NCBI GenBank assembly: GCA_944320495.1
Contig: CALUHR010000004.1
Coordinates: 1 to 33,065 of the forward strand
Direction: 5' to 3'
DNA: 33,065 bases
DNA from: Candidatus Methanomethylophilaceae archaeon
Lineage (GTDB): Archaea > Thermoplasmatota > Thermoplasmata > Methanomassiliicoccales > Methanomethylophilaceae
In this document: positions 13,175 through 20,627 of the stretch, in pieces
Numbering within the stretch: the first letter of the stretch is position 1
Layout of the letters: each line of letters begins with the position of its first letter
Position numbers and translations under genes: made by a program
The notes under the pieces: model-generated
Databases searched by the model: none
Told to the model about the DNA's origin: nothing
Seen by the model: the letters and a program-made list of their open reading frames with translations, nothing else

Positions 13175-14539
13175 TTGAAGAACGCAATGAAGGCCATTCT
13201 CGGGATTGCGGCTGTAGCCTCTGCAGCCACTCTCCTGATCCCGACGGCGTCCGCCGCCGTCCCATCCTTCGATGAGGATTCGGTGGACCTGGTATCATCA
13301 CTTTTCATGTTCCTGGCGACGATGATGGTGTTCATCATGGCGCCGGCCATTGCACTGTTCTACGGCGGCATGCTCAGGAAGCAGAGCATGACGTCCCTCA
13401 TGGCCCAGTGCATTGGAGTCATGGCCCTAGTCGGTATCATATGGTGGGCGGTCGGATATTCGCTCACGTTCGGTGACGGCGGTAACGGGGGAATCATAGG
13501 GAATCTCGACTACATTCTGGGGCAGGGCATCGATGCCAGTGTCGGCAACGGTGTTCAGATGATACCCACCGCCGAGTTCCTCCTGTTCCAGGGGACCTTC
13601 GCGATCGTCACGGCGTGCATCGTGTTCGGGGCCACCGCGGAGAGGGTCAGATACCCGGCCATACTGGCGTTCCTCGCGATTTGGTCGTTCCTGGTCTACG
13701 CCCCGATGGCGCACATGGTCTGGGGAGGCGGATTCATCAGCTCCGGACTCACCGACATGGGTCTCCCGAACCAGGATTTCGCCGGAGGGACCGTGGTGCA
13801 CATATGCTCGGGTATCTCCGGCGTGGCTGCGGCCCTTGCCATCGGCAGGCGCAGCGACCGCATCATGAAGGGCCGTGCGCACAACGTCCCGCTGATGTTC
13901 ATCGGATGCATGCTGCTGTGGCTCGGATGGTTCGGTTTCAACTGCGGATCCGAGGGCGGGTTCGATTCCAGCGCGATCCTCGCGATGGAGAACACGTTCC
14001 TCGCGTCCTGCGCATCCACCCTGGCGTGGATCCTCATACAGTGCATCCACGTCGGCCGCGTCAGCGTCACAGGGCTGTGCGCCGGAGTCCTGGCTGGACT
14101 CGTCGGCATAACGCCCGGTTGCGGATTCGTGGATCCGTGGGCGTCCGTAATCATAGGGGTGGTCGCCTCCGTCATATGCTATGCGGGCATCGTGTTCATG
14201 CGCGGCAGGAAGGATGTGGACGACGCTCTGGACGTCATGGGGCTTCACGGAATAGGCGGGATCTGGGGTGCGATCGCGGTCGGGATCTTCTCGGTCGCGG
14301 CGTACAGCTGGGAGGGAAGTGGCGGACTGATCGCCGGGCAGGTCGACCTCCTGGCCGGACAGGCGGTATCCGTGGTAATCACCCTGGCGTACTGCTTCGT
14401 CGTCTCGTTCGTGATCATGAAGGTCATAGACCTGGTCATGAGGAGGATAGGAGGGGGCAGGGGCGCAGCCCTCACCGAGGACGAGCAGATGGTATGTTCC
14501 GATATCGTCGAGCACGGGGAGCCCTCCTACATAAGGTGA
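13175..14539 (+). CDS. amt2: ammonium transporter Amt, copy 2
   Basis: 454 aa starting at TTG. AGGAG at 13161-13165 lies 9 nt before this TTG and 21 nt before the next in-frame ATG (13187), so the rare start is favoured. A signal peptide (about 1-28, ending PTASA) precedes eleven hydrophobic segments. Conserved features are GGMLRKQSM, Asp201 in DFAGG, and the pore histidines His209 and His358. It differs from copy 1 mainly in the periplasmic loop around 100-135 and in a Cys-rich middle region (FNCGSEGG). glnK copy 2 follows 5 nt after the stop. Two transporters with one type of PII may serve different ammonium concentrations; this is inference. Confidence 0.94.
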   Translation: MKNAMKAILGIAAVASAATLLIPTASAAVPSFDEDSVDLVSSLFMFLATMMVFIMAPAIALFYGGMLRKQSMTSLMAQCIGVMALVGIIWWAVGYSLTFGDGGNGGIIGNLDYILGQGIDASVGNGVQMIPTAEFLLFQGTFAIVTACIVFGATAERVRYPAILAFLAIWSFLVYAPMAHMVWGGGFISSGLTDMGLPNQDFAGGTVVHICSGISGVAAALAIGRRSDRIMKGRAHNVPLMFIGCMLLWLGWFGFNCGSEGGFDSSAILAMENTFLASCASTLAWILIQCIHVGRVSVTGLCAGVLAGLVGITPGCGFVDPWASVIIGVVASVICYAGIVFMRGRKDVDDALDVMGLHGIGGIWGAIAVGIFSVAAYSWEGSGGLIAGQVDLLAGQAVSVVITLAYCFVVSFVIMKVIDLVMRRIGGGRGAALTEDEQMVCSDIVEHGEPSYIR

Positions 14540-14544
14540 CGTCC

Positions 14545-14880
14545 ATGAAGATGATCGTAGCTGTTGTCAGGCCCGAGAGGCTCCAGGCCGTCAAGGACGG
14601 TCTGTCCGGCGTCGGGGTGTGCGGCATGACCATAACCCATGTCACAGGGCGCGGGAAGCAGAGAGGTCTCGTCTTCACGACCAGGGTCGGCGAGTTCATC
14701 GTCGACGAGATGGAGAAGGTGAAGCTGGAGATCGTCGTGGATGACGGGCAGGTCGACGACGTCATAGCCAGCATCCGCGAGAACGCGGACACGGGTCATC
14801 CCGGGGACGGGAGGATCTTCATCGTGCCGGTCCTGGAATCCATAAGGATCCGTTCGGAGCCAGGCTCCGAGGGACAGTAA
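14545..14880 (+). CDS. glnK2: PII nitrogen regulatory protein GlnK, copy 2
   Basis: 111 aa. Ten conservative differences from copy 1 (for example E38K in the T-loop, G73D, N77S); the last 17 residues are identical. As in copy 1, the T-loop has FTTRVGEF with no tyrosine at the uridylylation position. GGTG lies 7 nt before the ATG. The long runs of identical DNA, continuing through the stop codon and the following terminator, indicate recent duplication or gene conversion of this part of the cassette. The Lys/Glu swap at T-loop residue 38 could tune the fit to its own Amt partner. Confidence 0.95.
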   Translation: MKMIVAVVRPERLQAVKDGLSGVGVCGMTITHVTGRGKQRGLVFTTRVGEFIVDEMEKVKLEIVVDDGQVDDVIASIRENADTGHPGDGRIFIVPVLESIRIRSEPGSEGQ

Positions 14881-14889
14881 ACCCGTTAA

Positions 14890-14925
14890 CCTCCCGAACG
14901 ACCGGATGCGTCCGGGAGGACCCTT
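14890..14925 (+). terminator. terminator of the second amt-glnK unit
   Basis: CCTCCCGAACG pairs with CGTCCGGGAGG with one mismatch around the same 8-nt loop as the first unit, then ACCCTT. The hairpin is clearly homologous to 12891-12920. Confidence 0.6.
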
Positions 14926-15027
14926 CCGATGATTCTCGCGATAGAAGGCCATCACGTGTCGCTCAGATGATGAACCTCGGCGCACGCGCCATAGGATCTG
15001 CTTCGGAACACTTGGATGAAGAATTAA

Positions 15028-15105
15028 TGGTAGCGAGGGATCGATTTGAACGATCGGTCTCCGGGTTATGAGCCCGACGGGATATCCTGGCTACCCTACC
15101 TCGCT
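15028..15105 (-). tRNA. initiator tRNA-Met (CAU), CCA encoded
   Basis: On the minus strand, the 5' acceptor AGCGAGG (from 15105) pairs with CCTCGCT, followed by A and an encoded CCA. The anticodon loop is CTCATAA (anticodon CAU). The T-arm is GATCG-TTCAAAT-CGATC. The A1-U72 pair and the run of three G-C pairs at the base of the anticodon stem (GGG/CCC) are the marks of an initiator tRNA. No intron is seen. Confidence 0.93.
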
Positions 15106-15127
15106 ATAGACCCACCTAACGGGGGCT

Positions 15128-15139
15128 GATATTTAATGA
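15128..15139 (-). promoter_or_regulatory. TATA box of the initiator tRNA gene
   Basis: The minus strand reads TCATTAAATATC, centred about 29 nt upstream of the tRNA 5' end. Confidence 0.65.
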
Positions 15140-15152
15140 TATTGTTCCGACA

Positions 15153-15170
15153 GCTCCCCGATGGGGGAGC
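15153..15170 (-). terminator. hairpin after the SCP2-like gene
   Basis: GCTCCCC and GGGGAGC form a 7-bp stem with a 4-nt loop shortly after the stop at 15179. No T-run follows on the minus strand. Confidence 0.4.
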
Positions 15171-15178
15171 CGCCGGAT

Positions 15179-15511
15179 TCAGAAGAGCTTCTTGAGGAAC
15201 AGCAGGTCGTCGATCTTGCCCTTGACCTGGATCTTCTTGAGGACGTAGGCGCGCATCGGCCTGAGGCTGCCGTCGATGAGTCCCATGAGGTTCTCGGGGG
15301 TGGTGGTGACGGTGACATCCGCGTTCTCATCCATCCCGGGCTCGAAGCAGTAGATCTGCGCATCCTTGAGCTTCAGGGTGTACGACTCGGTGCCGAGATC
15401 GAGGTTGAAGACCTTCTGAAGGGGCTCCACCTCCTTCCTGACCTCCGGGTCCTTCTCCATCTTCCTGTGGAACCTGTCGATGACGTTCTGGATCTCCTGC
15501 TGCATGCTCAT
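15179..15511 (-). CDS. SCP2-like sterol-transfer-domain protein
   Basis: 110 aa, a single SCP2 fold. An N-terminal amphipathic helix (MQQEIQNVIDRFHRKMEKDPE) leads into strands with LDLGTESYTLKLKDAQIYCFEPG, the typical DVTVTTTPENLMGLIDGSLRP helix region and the closing KIQVKGKIDDLLFLKKL. The domain binds hydrophobic ligands or acyl chains; in archaea the ligand is unknown. The ATG lies 4 nt after the rnhB stop, with GGTG (shared with that stop) in front, so the two are co-transcribed, though no functional link is evident. Confidence 0.85.
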   Translation of the reverse strand: MSMQQEIQNVIDRFHRKMEKDPEVRKEVEPLQKVFNLDLGTESYTLKLKDAQIYCFEPGMDENADVTVTTTPENLMGLIDGSLRPMRAYVLKKIQVKGKIDDLLFLKKLF

Positions 15512-15515
15512 TGGC

Positions 15516-16154
15516 TCACCATTCGTCGAGTCTCCTGACGGCCCGGGCAGACATCATCTGTCTGACGGGCTCCCAGGACCTCCTCGCGTGCGGAGGGGGA
15601 CAGCCGTTGTCCCTCATCCAATCGGAGATGAAGTCCATGGTGTAGTGGTCGCTGGGGTATCCGCTCCCGAAGTCCCCGAGCTCCTCATGGAGCTCCGCGA
15701 TCATGCGGTCGCGAGTCACCTTAGCCACTATGGAGGCTGCTGATACCACTGGGTAAAGGTCGTCGGCTTTATGTTTTGCGATTACCGCCGTGTCCGGGCA
15801 CAAAGCTTCCAGGCGGGAGGCGAAACGGGCGTCGTTCACGTCGGGGCAGTCCGCGTAGGCCTCCTCGCAGGGTTGCGAGCCGACAGCCTCGGCGAACATG
15901 TCAAGCTCCACGTCGTTGAGCGACTTCTCCTTCCTGCGCTCGTCGATGTCCGCGGCCGAGGCGATTACGACCGTCCAATAATCGGCTTTCTCGACGATCT
16001 CATCGTACATCCTCTCGCGAACCTTCGGCGTGAGCTTCTTCGAGTCGCGGACCCCGATCTTCGAGAGGATGCCGTCGTCCTCCACCCACACGGCGCCCAC
16101 CACAAGGGGCCCCATGACCGATCCCCTGCCCGCTTCGTCTACTCCGCAGTGCAT
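15516..16154 (-). CDS. rnhB: ribonuclease HII
   Basis: 212 aa. The catalytic start CGVDEAGRGSVMGP contains Asp6 and Glu7, and later conserved blocks are VRDSKKLTPKVRE, a central acidic site around CPDVNDARF, and the signature HKADDLYPVVSAASIVAKVTRD. It cleaves RNA in RNA-DNA hybrids, including Okazaki primers and misincorporated ribonucleotides. Length is normal for archaeal RNase HII. The gene is divergent from mptA with a shared AT element, and the SCP2-like gene follows 4 nt after the stop. Confidence 0.96.
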   Translation of the reverse strand: MHCGVDEAGRGSVMGPLVVGAVWVEDDGILSKIGVRDSKKLTPKVRERMYDEIVEKADYWTVVIASAADIDERRKEKSLNDVELDMFAEAVGSQPCEEAYADCPDVNDARFASRLEALCPDTAVIAKHKADDLYPVVSAASIVAKVTRDRMIAELHEELGDFGSGYPSDHYTMDFISDWMRDNGCPPPHARRSWEPVRQMMSARAVRRLDEW

Positions 16155-16179
16155 TTCCTACCCGAATACCCGTAGATAG

Positions 16180-16192
16180 CACCCTATTAAAG
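16180..16192. promoter_or_regulatory. single AT element between divergent rnhB and mptA
   Basis: CCTATTAAAGAAG reads as box A in both directions (CTTCTTTAATAGG on the minus strand). Its centre is about 29 nt from the mptA ATG and about 33 nt from the rnhB ATG. It is the only AT-rich block in the 61-bp gap. Confidence 0.6.
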
Positions 16193-16215
16193 AAGGGCAC
16201 GGATTCGGGCGGACC

Positions 16216-17100
16216 ATGACTCTGAAGTGCGACCTGCAGTACGGCAAGGGCGATGCCAGCTACAAGCTCACCCGCGTCGGCGTCCGCAACGTCCGCAAGC
16301 CCGTCGTCGTTCACAGGGAGGGGCTGGGAGAGACTCTGAACAACACCCTTAGCTGTGCCATCGACATCTACGTGGACCTGCCGGCGGACCAGAAGGGATC
16401 GCACATGTCCAGGAACGTGGAGGTCCTGAACGAGGTCGTGGACGAGAGCATCCGCCACCCCATCACCGCGATAGAGGATCTCGCCGCAGACATCTGCAGG
16501 AGGCTCCTCGTCCACCACGAGTACGCCAAGAACGCGGAGGTCCACATATCCGCGGAGTACTACAAGGTCAACAAGACCCCCCAGGGCAGGGACACGTTCG
16601 AGATCTACACCCTCTACGCCGGAGGTACCATCGTCCGCGACGGACCCCTGACCAAGACCGTCGGAGTCCGCGCCGTCGGCATGACCGCCTGCCCCTGCGC
16701 CCAGCAGACCGTCACAGAGATGCTGGAGTACAGCGGCGACATGCCCGTCATGTCCCACAACCAGAGGAACGTGTGCACCCTGATGGTCACCATGCCCGAG
16801 GACGTCTCCATCGAGGCCGACGACCTCATCGACCTGGTCGAGGCGTCGTTCTCCTCCCCCACCTTCGAGCTCCTGAAGAGGCCCGACGAGGGCCAGGTGG
16901 TCATCAACGCCCACAGGAACACAAGGTTTGTCGAGGATGTGGTCAGGCAGGTGCTGGACAGGTTCGTCAAGAGATACACGGACCTCCCGGACAGCGTCCA
17001 GGTCGACGTCGTCAGCGACTCCGAGGAGTCCATCCACAAGCACGACGCTTACGCCGAGCGCACCGCCACCCTGGGCGAGCTCAGGGCCGAGAACCAGTGA
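16216..17100 (+). CDS. mptA: GTP cyclohydrolase MptA (FolE2 family), methanopterin biosynthesis
   Basis: 294 aa, COG1469/FolE2 fold. It converts GTP to 7,8-dihydroneopterin 2',3'-cyclic phosphate, the first step to tetrahydromethanopterin, with Fe(II) in the archaeal enzymes. Diagnostic blocks are VGVRNVRKPV near the N-terminus, LTKTVGVRAVGMTACPCAQ (metal-binding Cys region, about 150-168), MSHNQRNVCTL (about 180-190) and the C-terminal INAHRNTRFVEDVVR. It is preceded by a promoter that predicts a leaderless mRNA and followed by a strong terminator, so it is a monocistronic unit. It supports a methanogen as the host, although MptA also occurs in some non-methanogens. Confidence 0.95.
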   Translation: MTLKCDLQYGKGDASYKLTRVGVRNVRKPVVVHREGLGETLNNTLSCAIDIYVDLPADQKGSHMSRNVEVLNEVVDESIRHPITAIEDLAADICRRLLVHHEYAKNAEVHISAEYYKVNKTPQGRDTFEIYTLYAGGTIVRDGPLTKTVGVRAVGMTACPCAQQTVTEMLEYSGDMPVMSHNQRNVCTLMVTMPEDVSIEADDLIDLVEASFSSPTFELLKRPDEGQVVINAHRNTRFVEDVVRQVLDRFVKRYTDLPDSVQVDVVSDSEESIHKHDAYAERTATLGELRAENQ

Positions 17101-17108
17101 AAATCCTT

Positions 17109-17136
17109 CCCGGGGGATGGTCCCCCGGGTTTTTTA
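17109..17136 (+). terminator. strong intrinsic-type terminator of mptA
   Basis: CCCGGGGGA and TCCCCCGGG pair perfectly (9 bp, loop TGG) and are followed by seven T. It ends 1 nt before the stop codon of the convergent aldo/keto reductase gene. Confidence 0.8.
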
Positions 17137-17137
17137 T

Positions 17138-18256
17138 TCAGAATCCGGCCTTCACGGCCTTCTCCAGCTCTTCGACGATGCGGATGTGCTGGGGGCACGC
17201 CTTCTCGCACCTCCCGCACTTTATGCATTGGTCGGCCGGAACCCTTCCGCGGCCTCCAACCAGCCATCCCAGCTGGTTCTTCGCGAAGTCCTCGTTCCCG
17301 TACAGGGTGTAGAGGTTCATCGCGGTGAACGTGCCGGAGATGCCGATGTTCTTGGGGCAGACCTTGGCGCAGTACTCGCACGAGGTGCAGGGGATCGTGT
17401 CGTAGGCGGCGAGCCTCTCCGCCGCCCTCTTGATGACATCCCTCTGGGCGTCCGTGAGGTGCTCGAAGCCCTCCATGGTCCTCAGGTTGTCCTCCATCTG
17501 CCCCACGTCGCTCATGCCGGAGAGCACGACGGCGACACCGTCGAGGTCCGCCGCGAACCTGAGGGCCCAGGACGCCTCGGACGAGTCGGGCTCCGCCTCT
17601 CTCAGGATGGCGGAGACGTCCGCGGGGGGCTTGGCCAGGAGGCCTCCCTTCACGGGCTCCATCACGATGATCGGGACGTTGTGCGCCCTGGCGATCTCGT
17701 AGCACTTCCTGGACTGGATGTCCGGGCTCTCCCAGTCGGCGTAGTTGATCTGCAGCTGCACGAAGTCGACATCGGGATGGGCATCCAGTATGGGTCCCAG
17801 CTCGTCTGCTTTCGCATGGAACGAGAACCCGTAATGTCTGATCTTGCCCTGCTCCTTCAGCTCCCTCACGAACGACCACATGTCGTAGTCGTCGAACACC
17901 TTGGTGCGCATCTCGCCGAGGTTGTGGAGCAGGTAGTAGTCGATGTAGCCGGCGCCGGTGCGCTCGAGTGTGGTGTCGAACTGCCTTATCGCGTCCTCGC
18001 GGCAGGTGCTGCCGATCCAGGCCGCGTTCTTGCTGGCCAGCTGGAAGCTCTCGCGGGGATATCTCTCCACCAGGGCCTGTCTGATCGCGTCCTCGCTGCC
18101 CTCGTACGCCCATGCGGTGTCGAAGTAGGTGAAGCCCGCGTCCATGAACAGGTCGACCATGCGCTTGGTCTGCTCTATGTCTATGGCCCCGTCCTTCCGG
18201 GGCAGCCTCATGAGCCCGAAACCGAGCTTCCCGATATCCTTGCAGAGTTCAGCCAT
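17138..18256 (-). CDS. aldo/keto reductase with C-terminal 2[4Fe-4S] ferredoxin domain
   Basis: 372 aa from the ATG at 18256. Residues about 1-270 are an AKR TIM barrel with the catalytic set visible: Asp and Tyr in YFDTAWAYEGSE, Lys in LASKNAAW and His in YYLLHNLGEM. The C-terminal 100 residues carry two cluster motifs: CTSCEYCAKVCP and CIKCGRCEKACP. This fusion (COG1453) is common in anaerobes; substrate unknown, with electrons probably from ferredoxin rather than only NADPH. GGAGG lies 6 nt before the chosen ATG; ATGs at 18259 and 18274 are alternatives. A TTTTAATAAC box lies at about 18303-18311. It may be monocistronic. Confidence 0.9.
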   Translation of the reverse strand: MAELCKDIGKLGFGLMRLPRKDGAIDIEQTKRMVDLFMDAGFTYFDTAWAYEGSEDAIRQALVERYPRESFQLASKNAAWIGSTCREDAIRQFDTTLERTGAGYIDYYLLHNLGEMRTKVFDDYDMWSFVRELKEQGKIRHYGFSFHAKADELGPILDAHPDVDFVQLQINYADWESPDIQSRKCYEIARAHNVPIIVMEPVKGGLLAKPPADVSAILREAEPDSSEASWALRFAADLDGVAVVLSGMSDVGQMEDNLRTMEGFEHLTDAQRDVIKRAAERLAAYDTIPCTSCEYCAKVCPKNIGISGTFTAMNLYTLYGNEDFAKNQLGWLVGGRGRVPADQCIKCGRCEKACPQHIRIVEELEKAVKAGF

Positions 18257-18301
18257 CATGTCCCTCCGTGCCATCTAGGCACGGAGGTTGATGACATATC
18301 G

Positions 18302-18312
18302 TTATTAAAATT
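18302..18312 (-). promoter_or_regulatory. TATA box of the aldo/keto reductase gene
   Basis: The minus strand reads AATTTTAATAACG, which predicts transcription start near 18279 and a short leader containing GGAGG. It abuts the stop of the upstream gene. Confidence 0.5.
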
Positions 18313-19107
18313 TCATGCAGGTGGCGGAGAGACATTTATGCGCTCTGCGCCGTCGATCTTCTCCACCTTCTTCTGGAGGACTGAGATGTCGCAGACGTAC
18401 ACGTCCTCCGGACACTCGAGGTCGTCCAGGCAGCCGACCCAGTACACGACCAGGCCGGGCCCGAAGAGCTTGGTGTAGGGGACGAGCTGCTTCCTGGAGT
18501 TGAACCTGAACTCGGTGTTGTCCCCGAAGGAGGCCTTGCTCTCGACCCAGTGGATCTCGTGCCCCTCGTAGATCACGGGGTAGTCCAGCAGGCAGTCGGG
18601 GGTCTTGGTGAACTCCGTCCCGCGGAGGTCGTTCTCCGTGCGGTACGTCACGCCCTGCCCGTCCAGCCACTCGTGGAGGAGTCCCTCGCCCCAGATCCCG
18701 CGCTCCTTCTGCCTGTCGTTCGCCTCAGGAGAGTAGACGATGTCGTTCCTCACGGCCTCGCGGACCTCGTCGGCGGTTACCTCGCTCTCGAGGAGGTTGG
18801 GGTCCCTCACGTAGGACCAGAAGTCCTTGCGGGACGCCCCGTCCTCCAGGAAGATGAACATGGCGGTGAGGATGGGTGGGAAGCGGTACTTCTTGGAGAG
18901 GTCCATGATGGACGTCCCCTTCCTCCACTCCTTGAGCATCTTCTCGGAGCTGTTCTTCACGGCGTAGAAGCGCTTCTTGACCTCGCGGGTCGTCTTCTGG
19001 GTGAAGAGGCTGTCCAGCATCCTCGCGTCGTACGTGGAGGAGAGCCTCTCGACGTCCTCCGGCGTGCGGAGCTGGTTGTAGATGTCCTTGTACTCGTCGT
19101 ACTTCAT
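18313..19107 (-). CDS. CDIN1/C15orf41-like protein, TPD-motif PD-(D/E)XK nuclease
   Basis: 264 aa. The N-terminal 120 residues are helical and contain two HTH-like segments (KGTSIMDLSKKYRFPPILTA at 63-82). The C-terminal half carries the TPD family core: GIWGEGLLHEWL (Glu141), FTKTPDCLLDYPV (TPD at 169-171), then IHWVESKASFGD (Glu189, Lys191) and FGPGLVVYWVG. Asp171, Glu189 and Lys191 fit the PD-(D/E)XK nuclease site. The human member, CDIN1, binds codanin-1 and is mutated in congenital dyserythropoietic anaemia type I; archaeal roles are unknown. The ATG lies 4 nt after the stop of the flavin reductase gene, so they share an mRNA. The substrate cannot be read from sequence. Confidence 0.87.
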   Translation of the reverse strand: MKYDEYKDIYNQLRTPEDVERLSSTYDARMLDSLFTQKTTREVKKRFYAVKNSSEKMLKEWRKGTSIMDLSKKYRFPPILTAMFIFLEDGASRKDFWSYVRDPNLLESEVTADEVREAVRNDIVYSPEANDRQKERGIWGEGLLHEWLDGQGVTYRTENDLRGTEFTKTPDCLLDYPVIYEGHEIHWVESKASFGDNTEFRFNSRKQLVPYTKLFGPGLVVYWVGCLDDLECPEDVYVCDISVLQKKVEKIDGAERINVSPPPA

Positions 19108-19111
19108 CGGA

Positions 19112-20461
19112 TCACTGGGACAGCTTGAGGCAGAGGTCCTCGACCGCCGCCAGGACGACGTCCCGGACCATGCTGGTCGGCGGGCAGTAAGCGTTCTCGG
19201 AGTCGGCGAGGAAGGACTCTGCAGTCCTGCCGTCGACGATGGCGGAGGTCAGCCAGTTGATGCGTCCGGTCGCCTCCTCGCCGGCGACGATCTGTGCACC
19301 CACGATCCTGTGGGTGGACCTGTCGGCGAGAACCTTGACGGTCAGCGGCTTGCCGCCGGGGTAGTACCTGGCGCGGGTGAGGCCCTCGGCCTTCCCGCAG
19401 ACGACGTCGATGCCGTACCAGGACGCGAGACCCAGGGAGAGTCCCGTGCCCGCGATCTGGAGGTCGCCGATCATGCTGACCCAGGGGCTGGCGACGGGTC
19501 CGAAGACCCTCTTCCCGCCCGCGGCGTTCGTCCCGGCGACGATCCCCTGCCTGACGGCGGTGGAGCCGAGCTGGCTCATGGTGGCGCCGGGCATGACGGC
19601 GGACTCGCACTGCACGAGGTCGCCGGCGACGAACACGTCGGGCACGAGGCGCCCCCTCCTGTAGGCGTTCATGGTGGGGGATGCGATCACGGCGTTCAGC
19701 TGGCCGATGTCCAGGCCGAGCATCTTGGGGATGTCCAGGTTGGCGCGGACGCCGGTGGCGAAGATCATGACGTCGCAGGGGTAGTCCTTCCCGTTGGCCG
19801 TGACGGCCTCGACCTTGCCGTCGCCCTTGACGGCCTGGATCGGCGCCTTCATGACGAACTCGATCCCTCTGGACTCGAGCTCCATCTGAACCATGTCGGC
19901 CATGTCCCTGTCGGCGATGCGGGGGATGACCTGGTCCATCATCTCGATGACGGTGACCTTCTTCCCCATGTCGCGGAGAGCCACGGCGAGCTCGAGGCCG
20001 ATGACCCCTGCCCCTCCGATGACGACGTTCTCCGCGCCCTCCAGGGCCTTCTGGATGTTCTTGCCGTCCCTGACGGTCCTGACGACGAACACGTTCCCCA
20101 GGTCCTTGCCCTCTATCGGGGGTACGAACACGGTGCCGCCGGCGGCGACGACCAGGGAGTCGTAGGGGTAGGTCCTGCCTCCGGCGACGACCTCCCTCTT
20201 CTCCCCGTCCACGGACTCGACCCTGGTGCGGATGACGACCTCGATCCCGCGGCTCTGCCTGTAGAACTCGGGGTCGTGCATGACGATGTCGTCCCATCCG
20301 GTCCTGCCCTCGATCCCCCAGGGGATGGCGCAGGGCGAGTAGGCGATGTCCTCGTCCTCTGTGATGACTGTGATCTCGGCGTCCTTGGATGCCTTCCTCG
20401 CGGCCGAGGCGGCGGACATTCCGGCCGCTCCCGAGCCGATGACGACGATTCTCTTGGACAT
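19112..20461 (-). CDS. FAD-dependent pyridine nucleotide-disulfide oxidoreductase (CoA-disulfide reductase / NADH oxidase type)
   Basis: 449 aa from the ATG at 20461. The FAD dinucleotide fold is at 4-33 (VVIGSGAAGMSAA), the single redox cysteine at Cys44 (YSPCAIP), the NAD(P) fold around 140-180 (VVIGGAGVIGLELA), the second FAD motif near 270-300 (VFVAGDLVQ), and a C-terminal dimerisation domain. A single active cysteine in SPC is the CoA-disulfide reductase/NADH oxidase class, which handles CoA disulfide, persulfide or oxygen. The frame is open to 20638, but a CCTTTATGCG box 30 nt upstream supports a leaderless start at 20461. The CDIN1-like gene follows in the same operon. Confidence 0.92.
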   Translation of the reverse strand: MSKRIVVIGSGAAGMSAASAARKASKDAEITVITEDEDIAYSPCAIPWGIEGRTGWDDIVMHDPEFYRQSRGIEVVIRTRVESVDGEKREVVAGGRTYPYDSLVVAAGGTVFVPPIEGKDLGNVFVVRTVRDGKNIQKALEGAENVVIGGAGVIGLELAVALRDMGKKVTVIEMMDQVIPRIADRDMADMVQMELESRGIEFVMKAPIQAVKGDGKVEAVTANGKDYPCDVMIFATGVRANLDIPKMLGLDIGQLNAVIASPTMNAYRRGRLVPDVFVAGDLVQCESAVMPGATMSQLGSTAVRQGIVAGTNAAGGKRVFGPVASPWVSMIGDLQIAGTGLSLGLASWYGIDVVCGKAEGLTRARYYPGGKPLTVKVLADRSTHRIVGAQIVAGEEATGRINWLTSAIVDGRTAESFLADSENAYCPPTSMVRDVVLAAVEDLCLKLSQ

Positions 20462-20486
20462 GGTTCTCTGACACCCGCATGCGCGT

Positions 20487-20498
20487 GCGCATAAAGGC
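20487..20498 (-). promoter_or_regulatory. TATA box of the disulfide reductase operon
   Basis: The minus strand reads AAGCCTTTATGCG, centred about 30 nt before the ATG at 20461. Confidence 0.5.
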
Positions 20499-20596
20499 TT
20501 TTGTGAGGGCGGACGTCGGCCGTGAACGGGAGCCTCCGATGTCTGGCACATTGCAGACGGGCATCCGGACGGCATCGGGCGCCGGCCCGTCAACAT

Positions 20597-20607
20597 CGCT
20601 ATAAATG
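20597..20607 (+). promoter_or_regulatory. TATA box of the RaSEA gene
   Basis: CGCTATAAATG is near consensus and centred about 26 nt before the GTG at 20628, which supports a leaderless mRNA with a GTG start. Confidence 0.7.
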
Positions 20608-20627
20608 AGTTCGCGGATAGTCTGGAC

